DNA of 64,000 bases from assembly GCA_030247885.1 (NCBI GenBank), contig JAPDRO010000011.1, positions 558,001-622,000 on the forward strand. Reading direction: 5' to 3'. The notes under the pieces were generated by a model. That model worked only from the letters and a program-made list of their open reading frames with translations. It made no database searches and was not told the DNA's origin. The translations under genes and the position numbers were made by a program. The DNA is from Taxawa tesnikishii (nom. ined.) (Eukaryota > Ascomycota > Dothideomycetes > Dothideales). Shown here in pieces: positions 43,749-55,055 of this stretch (positions within the stretch are counted from its first letter, which is position 1; the number at the start of each line of letters is the position of its first letter).

Positions 43749-45304
43749 CGTGAATGTGAGGCGGATCAAGTACGGCAAAGTGAGGTATATCCCTCGTTGG
43801 CGGATGAAGTAGGTTATACGACTGTCCTGCAGTCGTGTTGTCGGGCGAGGGTGTCCGGGAAAGAAACAACAGAGAGCAGCAAGGGGAAAATTATGGGTAA
43901 GCGCTATGATCTCCTTTGTTGTTTTTGTGGTAGTAACAAAGAAGTGTTTGCTGATGGGGACATTGTCATTGTAGGGAGGCATAAAGCCGCCTTCTGCTCA
44001 ACAACGGCTTTGTCTACTCGGGCATGGACGAGCGTACTCACTCGAAGTCTTGCCTTGGGTAGCAAAGCAAGACACAAGAGCGTGCCTTACCAGACTTCAG
44101 AAACATGGCTGCCTATTGTCTCCCGAGCAACGCCTTGCTGAAGTGAGAGGCTCTCAGGCGCCCTTCATGAAGAGCCTTCAACTCTAGGGAGTCTTAGTAG
44201 CAGGCTATCCGACCCTGCCCATGCTGGGCAACTCCGAACGGGTGCTAGCACGGATGTCCTCCTGCTGCTGTCGGTCTAACACCGTATCCTTCTGCAGTGG
44301 GCAAAAGATGCTTCATTCACAAGATTGGGCTTAAGCACGTTGTACTTTGAAGTTGTCCCAGCCACCGCAACATGGACTACAGTCGGATGCCGCCGGGATG
44401 TCCTGCACGCCTGCAAGTGAGCCATGTGCACCTTCTCTACTCCGTTCCCTCTCAAACACCACTCCATGAATGATCTCCTGCTTATCACCAATGCACAGCT
44501 GAGCAAGCAACGATCATTCTCATACTAACTACGAAGGATTTCGCGATTCTGGCGGGGCCGTTAACATCGATGAAGCAAGTCCCTATATTCTCACCACCTT
44601 TCTCTAGCTCCAACGCCAAGCTTCGACGATTGGAGCTGCCTTAGGACGTTCGTCAGAGCTCTGTCCTACTTCTACACCACCACGTTCTTTCCGCACACAT
44701 CTCCTTCCTGTGTAGTTGCAGTCTCTCTACACTCCCGTTACGCTCCCTAACCCCTACTCTTTTCTGCAGAACAGCATTGTTTTGAGAGTAGTGAGTAACG
44801 TCCTTGTTTACTTGCGCTTCCGTCCGAGGGCTGCTGCGCTTCGGTACAACCTACAACAGAGTTGACCAAATGACACTGACACCTCTGGCACGTCTAGCAA
44901 CACTCTTTTCTGACCTTCCTCCACTCCTCGACCGTTTGTGCGCGTTCAACATCGCGCTCCTACCTACCTCCCCAGACGCGGTTCCATCGTCAACCGGCGC
45001 AAGCAACTCACCTGCGCGGACTACGCCCGCTTCTCAACCCACCGTGTCTCCGATAAGTTCGCATAAACACACTCGGTTCTCAGAAACAAAGCAGATGTAT
45101 GCACTCCATCTATCCTTAAGTGCCTTGCTGCATCTTCCCCATCATATCAAACGTAATCCAGACTCTTTAGAGTTCAAGCTCACTTTTTCACAAAGCCTTC
45201 GTCCACGTCATTCTCCGCTAGTCTTGCCTCTTTCCAACCATGGCGGTACATATGCGTCACGTATTTCGAGACAAAGCCAGTCTTCAAAGCCAGAGCTGCC
45301 GAAG
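43749..45304. other. Intergenic, no gene recognised
   Basis: 1.5 kb between divergent unknown genes. A plus-strand open frame at 44804-45409 runs into the first exon of the next gene, but its own sequence shows no coding character. Confidence 0.45.
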
Positions 45305-45889
45305 ATGGCTTCCCACCAGTTCCAAGTTCAGTGTGGTCAACCAAATGGTACGTGTGCGCCGAAATTCGATGGTAATTCATCTTTAACCCTGCTTTGCCAG
45401 TTCCTCTAGGCACCATGCAGGTCCCTCTTGACTTCGAACCAAGAAGTAAGTGGCATCTTTCCCCACTGAAAGCTCGGAGAACAACGCTAATGTACGCAGT
45501 TGGCGAAAAGTATTGGGGATACCGGCACAGAATATGCGCCGAGCTATTCGAGAACGCAACATGTGCAGCAGATCTGCGTGGTCATCACCAACCCGCAGCT
45601 GTTTCCCGCTGTCAACAAGGCGTGCCGCGCCTATGAGGCGCTGGAGGCCCTCCGGGAGGACGACGACGCCTCGCCGCAGTCCTTCTCGCGCTTAGAAATC
45701 CGTTTTATAGATCGCTACAAGGCGGGCCTGGCTGCCCTAAAGGCCTGGCAGCACAACCGCAACAAGGTCGCTAGCGACACACCAGGACGTCCGTCGAACG
45801 GTTCTCGTACAAACAGTGATCCCGCCGATCCGGCTATACCAGTGCAAATATATGGTTTGGGTAGCACAGAGCCTGGTTTAGGAAACTGA
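45305..45889 (+). CDS. Small unknown protein, three exons
   Basis: Exons are 45305-45347, 45401-45445 and 45531-45889; introns are 53 and 85 bp and phases agree; 148 residues. It starts MASHQFQVQCGQPN, then VPLGTMQVPLDFEPR, and the third exon reads YAPSYSRTQHVQQICVVIT, then FPAVNKACRAYEALEAL and FIDRYKAGLAALKAW, helical and charged, ending IYGLGSTEPGLGN. Several acceptors exist before exon 3; the CACAG at 45526-45530 is the one that keeps this frame. No family is recognised. A TA-rich stretch follows about 170 bp downstream. Confidence 0.5.
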
Positions 45890-46062
45890 ACGCCATCGAA
45901 TGTGTCCTCCCGCAACGCTGCTCACCTCGCTAGAGCGCCGTCTGACGGCTCTCTCGGAGAGTCACCATTCTTTCCAGAACAGTTCATCTCGATGCCCGTC
46001 GGCATTCCGGAAACCGAGGAGTCAAGTCTCGATCCACGCCTTCGCGGATTAGTATATCGGCT

Positions 46063-46275
46063 GCTTCTTTAAGGACAAATTAAACCCTTACCTAGATATT
46101 AGCGTCTCTTTTACCCTTTTAAGAGCCCTTACTACTCGGAGTAGTTATACTTGGCCTTCGAGGACTCGCGCTTCGATTAGCGTTACTTAAACGAATGCCC
46201 CTACTAACAATATGCTTTACTTTATCGATCCCTTTATTGAGTATATTTTCGAGCTTATGCTACCCCTTTTAGCGG
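46063..46275. other. TA-rich stretch, possible RIP-affected relic
   Basis: Composition changes sharply to frequent TTA, TAG and CTTA words with few CA or TG steps, unlike both flanks. This is the pattern left by repeat-induced point mutation in many ascomycetes. No element can be identified in it. Confidence 0.35.
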
Positions 46276-46972
46276 AAGAAGAAGATATTGTGCATACTTC
46301 AACGGTCGTGGCGGGAATGGTAGGTCTGGGTTATCGGGCTGCCTACATGAGGTTCTATCGCAACAACTTCTATGCAAGGGAGTCAGTTAGATCAGGAACA
46401 GCGTGGTGAAAGCTTCAACTGGCCGGCCCATCGTATATACCGCTCGTATACCACAAACCGTCTCCTCTTCTTTCCCAGACACTGGCTCCTTGACCAATGA
46501 CCGATTGCCAGGTTCCACCATGCGCGACCCGAGGACACACCTCTCCCTACACAATCCACGCCCTTTGGCCCGCGTGGTGAACAGTAGACCCGACAGAGAC
46601 GTGCCACAACATGCCCCTGTTTTGCAGAAAGCTCGCAGTGCTGAGCGGTCATCTGCGCGTTAGCGGCGCTGTTCCCGCGTACGTTCGCACATCCATGTTG
46701 CAAACAACAATCTTCTGCCCCCTCGGGAAACTAGACTCCGGTCCGAACAGTAGATTCGCGTTTTGTGTGGTGATCTGAGTGTTGTCTGTACCCCCGAGCG
46801 AGTTTGCTGTTTTGCTCAGGTATTGGGGGTCTCGTGGTAGTTCCCTATCAGCAAGCGTGGAGAGTGGATAGATGAGCATGGTACTGAGGAGGGCTTTGGG
46901 CAGCGCTGGTGAAGAGGATAGTAGGAGCAGGAACTTGGAGGATAGCAAATCTCCACCTAGCCCGACGCGTCC

Positions 46973-47011
46973 AACACATACACACACACACACACTCTCT
47001 CTCTCTCTCTC
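46973..47011. repeat. Compound (CA)n(CT)n microsatellite
   Basis: About nine CA units followed by about nine CT units, in intergenic sequence. Confidence 0.9.
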
Positions 47012-47827
47012 GGCTCCATGAAGATACGCAAAGCTCTGCAAAGCGCTAAGAACTGCCTTATTATTCCATGCAAGCTCACTATTTAGACGTGAGCAGGAAA
47101 GGAGTGAGATATGGAAAGCCAACTGGAGAGGCACCCCATGCCTACTACGTCAGGGCATGCTTGTAGAGAACAGCGGCACAGAACGGTCATCCTTACGAGT
47201 TATACAAGCGTATGCATATCAGCAGATTTATTTACACGGTCGGTAGAAGGGGCCGGCTTGACGGAGGCCAAGAAGCCCATGGATCGGCTCTTCGGAATCC
47301 CCCACGGATCCCGGCCGGAAACCTTCATCTATCTCTCTTGCTCACGGCGCAAACCCAATTCTCCCTGTACAACGCTTGCGCCTTCAGAAAAAGCATGATG
47401 CTGCACCTACCTTGTGTAACTGCTTCAGGATTGTTTTTTTTGTCTTGTCGAAAACGGTCATGCTGTTGCTTTTTGCCCCGGGTGATTTCAGATCTGACTG
47501 TGCGCTATTCGGGTTAGGAATCTGAACTAAAATAAGATTGTCAGACAACGCCCTCAAGTCCAGATGCCGGATGCGCTAAAGCGTAAACGGAAGGGCTTAT
47601 GCGGGACACTAATAGTTGCCTGACTATCAGATAGATGCGTCTTCCTATCGTTTCATGATGCTGCGGGAATGGATCCTGCTATTTCGAGAATACGGACACG
47701 AGCTGCGAGCCGGGCTTGCGTCTGGATTGGCGGTCACGACTCCACACATTTCGGTGAGAAAGATACTGAATGATGCCACATTATCAAGCACATGACCAGA
47801 GATGCCTGCGTATTATCCGGTTAAGGA

Positions 47828-48715
47828 TTAACTATCAGTCGTCAAGATGGCTGCGTTGTTTAGCCGTCGCAATACCTTACAGATAGGAGCATTGTCTGTC
47901 CTGGTTTGACGGTTCAGGGAGCTCGAGTCGTCGCGCTTGCACGGCGACTCGTGAATCAGCAACGACTCGTACATGCTGGGATCATGGTCAATATCAGAGG
48001 CAGACGGTTGGGTCCGCAGGTCATTGACAGTGGTAAAGGCCGCCATCTGGGCTCCGAACGGAGCAGCCCTGGCTACAGGCCCTACGGACATCTCAACAAC
48101 GTCCTCGGGGTCCCTGCAGTCTTATACACAGCCCAGTTGTCAGTAAAGGCCGGGAATGAGGGCCCGTCCCAGGCCCTTGGTTCACCCCTCGTCTCCACTT
48201 CCGACGTGATGTCGCACAAGAGCCGGAGGTAATGAGCACACGGTAGCTTCGGCAGCCGTATACCGACAGCGTGCGCCATCCTAATCCTGATCAAACCCTC
48301 TTGTGCCGACCGGAGTTGCGCGACTAGCGGCCGCGCATCAGTCAACTAGGCAGAAGGGGATCCTCAGGTGGCTGTTGTATAGGCGGTCCAGGTAGGAGCA
48401 CTCGTACGCAGGCCGGCGGGTTTAGTTACGGTTAACAGGCAGGCTTGCGAGAGCGTCGTCGAGGGAAGCCGATATACGATTGCCCTTTTCGTTGCTGTGC
48501 CTCCAGGATCGTCCAGACCATAGCTCTACGGGCAGCCGTCGCGGTCGTGCCATTACGAACTGTATCACGGACACCGCCGAGCAACCTCTGAGGAAATTGC
48601 CGTGACTGTAGCATGTAGGCGCCAGCGCTGTGGACCGTCCATCGCCCGTCGCTATCCGGTGTGGACCCTTTCTTCGGCACCCCAATGGCGCGCGTTCCAT
48701 GCCCATGGGGAACAT
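47828..48715 (-). CDS. Unknown protein, at least two exons, apparent frameshifts
   Basis: The ATG at 48715 opens MFPMGMERAPLG. After a C4 run on the plus strand (48680-48683) the frame continues VPKKGSTPDSDGRWTVHS, then LLGGVRDTVRNGTTATAARR. A second exon begins near 48345 after a CTAG acceptor: TDARPLVAQLRSAQEG, then LPCAHYLRLLCDITSE and AFTDNWAVYKTAG. A one-base loss near 48107-48114 joins it to DPEDVVEMSVGPVARAAPF, and the end is LRRLNNAAILTTDS. The boundary between the exons is unclear. No family is recognised. The coherent protein character across breaks is the main support. Confidence 0.4.
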
Positions 48716-49662
48716 GAATGGAAATCCAGGGACGAGGAAAGGAAGGAGGAGAACCGTGGCCGCGCAGAGGATGCTGTTGGCAATTGTTCGTGAGTCAAAG
48801 GAAGAAAGAAGCCAAAGCGTCTCGCATGCGCAGTCCAGTTAGCGGGCTTCCGTGACGCAGGAATCCGGAGTACGAAGTCCGTAGTCCTGTCCGTAGAATA
48901 AACAAAAACCACGAGACCTCGGAAGACGTGGCTCGATGAGTGGATCTGCCCTCGTATGGATAAAAGAGAGCACAGCGCGCACTTTCTGTTCGTGCCCAAG
49001 AAATCCGGGTTGCGGGAGCGAGAGCAACAGCAACAACAACTTTGTATTGGTTTGAGCGAAACTGGGAACAGCAAGAACGCCAGAAACAAGGGTCCACACG
49101 CCTAGCGAACACCTGGAAGGACACAGAACGAAGAACAAGCCGGCCGTTAAGAATATTGAAAGACAGCAGACATTACACGCACAGCAGAAAGAACGCCCAA
49201 ATGTCATCAACGTCGTGAGAAGAAAGAGAGAGTGTGTGGATGTGGACGTGGATGTGTGAGCCCGGGGACGATTCCGGCCCTACAGAGGGATTTGCTTGCT
49301 TGCTTTGCCTGCTTTATCATCGCTGGATCGGAGATGGATATCCAGCTGACACTGCTCGCTCCCTCGCCCACCCCGCCTTCTGGTACAACACAGAAAACCC
49401 CCCAGCACGTCTATTTGTTCCCCTTTCCCAATCCTTTGCCCCTTGCTGTGGTATCAACGAACATTACCCATTATGTTCAATCCGACCCGAGATCCTTGGT
49501 TACTGGACAACGCCTCTAAACACCCATGCTGAAAGAAAAGAAAAGACAATATGAACGACGGAAGGTCTGGGCCCCACTCGACCCTAGCTGACCCGGAAAG
49601 TAGCCGCCGCTTTCGCAGAAACGGCTTCGAATAGTAGTAAGAGAAGGTAGGAGAGAATATGT
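48716..49662. other. Spacer, no gene seen
   Basis: Between the unknown gene and the 3' end of the transcription factor. Open frames are short or Ser/Cys-rich and unsupported. Confidence 0.5.
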
Positions 49663-52600
49663 TTATCCTCTGGCAAGTCTTTCGAGCTTGCCTCGGATGC
49701 CGTCGGAAAACCTCGTCGCCGCTCCCTCGTCGATGACTTCGATGCAGTGCGACAGAACCGTGAAAGCGTGGTCCATCGGAACCTGAGTGCCGTCGCGCTT
49801 AGAAAGGCAAGGCACACCATCGCGCTTGGTGAGGTATCGCACGATCGATGGGTGGTCGGCTGGGAGGAGTCCACCGCGAAAGATGGTCCGGGGAACATGC
49901 CGTTGCTGTTCGGTGTCAACGACTCCTTGTGCGTAAGGCTGTCGGTCCAGAGGATCAGTGCCACACGGTAGATGGCGCCTGCCCACCAGGGAGGACGAAC
50001 GCCCCGGGGCATAGACCGGATGATACGGAACACCTGGCCGCAATGGAACACCGCCTCCTCAATGTCGGAGATGCAGCGCTTGTGTATCCAGACGAGTTGA
50101 GCGTAGGTCCCATCGAAGCCCTCGCGACGTGCGAGTCGCTCGATTTCAGGGAAGTTTGTCACGGCGTTCAAGCTGATGAGGTGAAACATGACCAGGTTGG
50201 CCTGCATCATCGCGCACATAGGGTTCGACTTGCAATACCTTTCCGCCAGTTCGTACCACCTTTGCAATAAAGATTGCACCTCCTCGAGGCGCACCTTTGT
50301 AGATGCCGCCGTGACGGCCCGGCCAGTCTTGTTCCTCGACTGGATAGAGTCGGAGAAACAGCTGATGAGTTGGCTATAATGGTGTACCATCGACTGCAGA
50401 GGGTGGAGCAAAAGGCGAAGTTGCAGTGCGGTCATTTCGATACCGTGGGACACCATCTCGTCGTCAAGGAAGTGGCGGAACAGATCGCGGAGAGAAAGAG
50501 GACGAACACCGGAGCCAACGGAGGACATGCCGTTGCCGAACTCGTGGACGTGCTCGAAAACGGAGGACCACTCCGCTGCGCTCTTGGCCATCCATAGACG
50601 GTCAGCATCTGGCATTGGCGCGCCAAATTCGGTGACGGAGAACAAAGGAGCCGTGTCGTGGAACAACGCAAGGTCCTGGTCAACCATCACCCATGAGTAA
50701 ACCAGTCTGCTCCTGCTCTCATGTTGGATCCAGTCGGTCCAAAGGTGGTCTGTATTCGCACGCTGATCCATTGTCGTAGGAGCGACCGGCTTGTCGAGCA
50801 CGCCAGAGTGGCGCAACATGTACGAGTACATGCCACGCTGACCCATTGCAATGTCCATTTGCCATTTGTCTCCGCTCCACGCGGCCTGGACTGTAAAGAG
50901 AAGGGCTGCGTGCAGGACAATGGGGTCTCCAGACATGACAATGTTACGCTCGATCAAGTCGAACAGCGAGATACGGCAAGCTTCAGTGAGCCCACCAGTG
51001 AGCCACCTCGCCTCTACGGATGGGATGTTCATCGCGCCTTGGGCGATCATCATAAGGATGAGAAGGCTGGACGCCCGATCGTTGTAGCAGTGCATGAGCT
51101 CATTGGCATCCAGAATACCACGCGACGTCAGGGAGTAGTAACGCTCGAAGCCGTTGGCATACGATCGGAGGAAGTACTCCAAGACGCGGGCGGGTGGCAG
51201 AAGAACAAAGTTGAATCCGGATTGGTGAATTGGAGAGCCTCCGTGCGGAGGAGTGTACCATGCCTTCACGGTGGATTTCGAGAGCCTTGTGCAGGAAGGT
51301 CTGCGTGATGGCGAGCAGCTTGTCGCGAGTACTCTCATGCAGCTGCATCACGGTCAAAGACTCTGCACCAGCGAAATCGCTCTCGTCCCAGTTTGGTGTC
51401 CAGTTGCTCCAGCTCTCGTGGTTGCGAAGCGTGTGTTCCAGTCGTTCCAGATTCATCTTGGCTGTGGTGGGACACGAGCTCGAAGGAATGGTAGGTGTGC
51501 AACGAAACACACTCCAGCCGTCCTGTGCAGCGATGATGGCTCCGAGGTCTGACACACCGCTCGCGGTCACAGAAGTCGTCGACGTATGCCGGCCATGAGG
51601 ATAGAACATCGCTGCGGAGCTACCGATCTCCAGATCAGAAAACGCACGCTCCACCTTTGGTGTCTCAATCGGCGTGATCATTGGACCAACACCAGCATTT
51701 GCGATGTCAGGCATGATAGTCAACATGGGATCTCCACTAGGTCCAAGGGGCATGACATTCGGGTCGAACCCAAGGTCGGGTCCCATCATCAGGTCGGGGC
51801 GAGCCATGGGGTCAAAGCCCATTGGCATCTGCATCTGCGTCCAATCGAGCATGAATCGCGGGCTTGACTGCTCCGAAGGCTCCTTGCTCATCTGCGCGAA
51901 CTCATTGTATCCGGAAAGCGGTGTGCTCTGGACGAAGCCATTGGCGGGTGTGGGAAGAGGTGAGAGGGTCTGAGGGTTTGGAGGACTCGGTCCGCTGGTC
52001 GGCTGCTCGAAATATGGGGGTGGTGGGCCATCGACAACGGGTTGTTGTTGTTGCTTCTCCTCTGGGATTGTGGGAGGCACTTGGGGTGCGTTGGCATTGG
52101 GGCTGCCTGCAGGTTTGATCTGCGCTGGCTGTTGTGGAGGAGTTCCACTTGGCTTGCCCGGAACGTTCTCTGCTGCAACGGTCACATCGGTACCGGGGAT
52201 GACGCCACCGTTGGCAGCGATTGTCTCGGCGGTGATGAGTCCCATACGGTTGGCATTCTTCGATGATCGGCGTGTTGGTCGGAGTGTACAACGGAGGTTA
52301 CGTCCTGCACATCGACTGCAAGGGAACTTCTTATCACACTTGGTCTTCGTCTTTGCACAATTGCTGCACGCAATTGGCGTCCGACCGGCAGACTTTGGAA
52401 TCATGCCATTGGCGGCAGGTATGGGCTCCTGGTTCTGATCCCTGCCGTGTACTGTGTAGTGCCTCTGGAGGAGGTCGCTGACTGAAGTCAGCTTACGGTA
52501 TACCACGATCGAGGTCGAAGTAACCTACCGCCGAGCAAACGACATGTGGCAGGTAAAGCACTTGAACGGCTTTACATTGGTGTCTGCACAGAAAGAGCAT

Positions 52601-52720
52601 GGTCAGCACACACGCACGACGGGGTAGAGAAGGCGGAGAAATGCACATACGAGTCAAGATATGCCTCTCGAGGTGTTCGTCTCTGGTGAAAGAGTGGCCG
52701 CAGTAGGTGCAGAAGACCAT
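49663..52720 (-). CDS. Transcription factor with two C2H2 fingers, a Zn2Cys6 cluster and a fungal-specific domain
   Basis: Exons are 52720-52651, 52583-52529 and 52477-49663, with introns of 67 and 51 bp; about 980 residues. Finger 1 is CTYCGHSFTRDEHLERHILTH; finger 2, CFTCHMSFARR, is completed across the second intron by DLLQRHYTVH. A Zn2Cys6 cluster follows at once: CSNCAKTKTKCDKKFPC and CAGRNLRC. A Pro/Met-rich linker comes next, then the helical fungal-specific regulatory domain (LLILMMIAQGAMNIPSVEAR, LFTVQAAWSGDKWQMDIAMG). The same finger combination occurs in the melanin regulators Cmr1/Pig1, but orthology is not claimed. Apparent shifts lie near 51256-51270 (plus one) and 49861-49872 (minus one). 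The end is GKLERLARG. Confidence 0.85.
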
Positions 52721-54573
52721 GATGGCCGGGGAGGAGAGGTAGTACCGCTGGTATGGGTAACTACGTATAAGAGAAGGGGAGGGATGAAACGAAACAACGG
52801 TATATGAAACGGGCGGGGAGCAGAGAAGGAGGAGAGAGCAGAGATAAGAAGGGTTGGAGGTATCGGAGGATTTAAGGTGGCACGGGAGGGAAGGCAGGTG
52901 TATAATTATGGGTGTTGGTAGGAACACCAGGATGGGGCTTATTTACTCAGCTGCGGATCCATTCGCGCGTTGATGACTTTCGGTCGACCTCAGCACTTTC
53001 TGACTGTGTACGAGTGGATTTTGGGGAAGACGGGCTACCCTAGACGTACTAGCACCGTAGCGAGACAAGCGCATGCGGGTAGGCAGAGGCAGGGCCGGGA
53101 CCAGCGCTTGAGCCAGCGTGAGCCAGGGGCTAGAGTTGTGCATAATCAAGATATCATGGAGGTCCCGTTTCATGCGGGCGCAGAGCATGGGCTCCAGCGA
53201 AGCATTGTCTTGGATCTCACTCGTGCTCAGACGGACCTGCTCGTTAACCTTGGTGTGCAATCAGGCCTAAGCTGGCACCCCGGCTCGTCTTCGCACCGCT
53301 TCCTTCATCCACATCAGTCCTACGCAGATCGCGTCAGTGGTGGTGTCAGTGCCACAGCGCCAGCCAAAGCCAAGCAAACCCACAGACACGAGGCGGCCGT
53401 GTACCGTCTTCGCACCGCTGCACAGGCTCACTATTGGGGTTAGGTACATGGTGCGAGTGCCGCAAGTGGTTAGCCCCCTCGGAGCCTCTGGTGCTCGAGC
53501 ATCTCACGTCTCGTTCCATTGCATTCCATTCCCGCCCGCTCCTGGCCCGCCTTTGCATAGGGAGGGAGCTAACTGACCGCGATGTGCGCGTGTTGCTGCT
53601 GGTGCTGGAGCGCTCCGGCAGTAGAGTTGTTCCTCGTTACTTGCGGCGCGGCGCTCGTTATCCATCCGGGAGATTGGACATGGCCGCGCTAGGAACGGGG
53701 TCGCAGCGCTAGACGGCGGGCGGAAGGCAGCGCGTCCTTGGCATGACGAAAACAGGAAACGACCGCCCGTCGAACCTCCCTCTTTTGGCATGCCTGCTCG
53801 CTCGTCGCTCGCTTATCCGAATACAGGCAGGCTCTGCCACAGCAAGGCGCCCAGTTCAAGCCGCATCAGCCCCTCGCGTCCTTCGACCAACGTGATTTGG
53901 ATACAGTGGACACAGTAGATAGAAGCAGGTCCTCTAACCACATGCAGCACACAGGCCGATAAGACGACGGGAGTATTCGCAGGGGACCCATAGACTTGGA
54001 CGAGCCAGATCAAGACCGCGTCCAGGCCGCGGCTGTGCCGTGCGACCCCCAATCCTTCAACACAACAACAACAACAGCAGCAGCAGTAGGGATCCTTGAA
54101 CCATACGCGTTGTAGAGTACATGGGTGATGCAGCTAGCTCATAGCAAATCACGTAACCCGCCTGTAGTTGTGAGGGCAATAGATAGGCTACTACCTGCAC
54201 GGCGCGGTGGCGGTCTGACGAGCCAGCGCAGCACAACCATCACAACCACCACAACCTGACACGATTGCACAATCCACGATCTCTTGGCTGGATCTGTAGC
54301 ATGCTGGTAGCTGGTAGCTGGTAGCATCGCAATGCTAGAGGCCCGAATTCTTCCCACTGGCAGGAGTGTAACTGAGAGTAGGTTAGCAGCATACTGTCTC
54401 GGGGAAATCAGATCGAGGATCATCAAGTTTGTGTACCATTGACCTTACCCCAACCGGCAAGTATCCACATGTGCATCTCTGCCTACCAGCGCCCTGGTTC
54501 CTGGACGTGGCCCGTCCTTCTACATAGTGACTTCGTGACACAAGCGCCAAAGATACACGGCTACACGAGCACA
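52721..54573. other. Long spacer upstream of the transcription factor, no gene seen
   Basis: 1.85 kb. Long upstream regions are common for regulators. It holds a short AAC/AGC repeat at about 54060-54090 and a GCTGGTA repeat at about 54302-54325. No supported gene. Confidence 0.5.
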
Positions 54574-55055
54574 TCAATGGCTGGAGTGCTGATGTCTCTG
54601 CCCCTCGCAATCACGCACCACAGCGCCAGCCACGTTCGCCGACTCCTCTTCTTGGGAGCGCCGATCCTCAGGAAATTCTCCGAGATGCAGCACCGTTATG
54701 CGTTCCTGTTGGCCCGGTGTGAGTCGTCGCGTCGCACACCCGTGTTTCCAGCACACCCCTCGCGGGCGCAAGCCATTGCGTTGCCAGCACAAGCAGCAGG
54801 AGGAGTCGCGACAGGCTGACTGTCGTAGATCGATTCGCTCATCGCGCCAGCCTAAAAATGGACCTTGGCAGATCCTGCAGGGGTCATGCGTGGGCAGATC
54901 TACCGGCCGGTGCTCTAGACGGCCTAGCGTGCCTCGACTTTCTGCTCCATGCAAGTGCTTGGCCGCTGCGATAAGATTGTCGTGGCGACGGAGACGATTC
55001 CATTGGCACGGAGAGAATACTCTATCTCAATCCGCAGAGTCCATTGCTCATCCAT
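54574..55055 (-). CDS. Small Cys-rich protein of unknown family, one apparent frameshift
   Basis: The ATG at 55055 opens MDEQWTLRIEIEYSLRANG. The frame shifts by one base between about 54940 and 55015. The second frame reads HDNLIAAAKHLHGAESRG, then the cysteine-rich core DPCRICQGPFLGWRDERID, SACRDSSCCLCWQRNG and GVCWKHGCATRR, and ends LGEFPEDRRSQEEESANV and further to 54574. The CxxC pairs and CWKH suggest a metal-binding fold. I believe similar small proteins occur in other dothideomycetes, but this is memory, not a search. Predicted length is about 160 residues. Confidence 0.5.

Larger units (their letters stand above)
45890..47827. other. Intergenic with TA-rich stretch and dinucleotide repeat
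   Basis: Holds a TA-rich segment (46063-46275) and a CA/CT microsatellite (46973-47011). A 42-codon minus-strand frame at 47200-47328 starts with ATG but is too short to support. No other gene seen. Confidence 0.5.

Noticed and set aside
47200-47328. 42-codon minus-strand frame with ATG
   Set aside because: Protein-like but too short and isolated to support.
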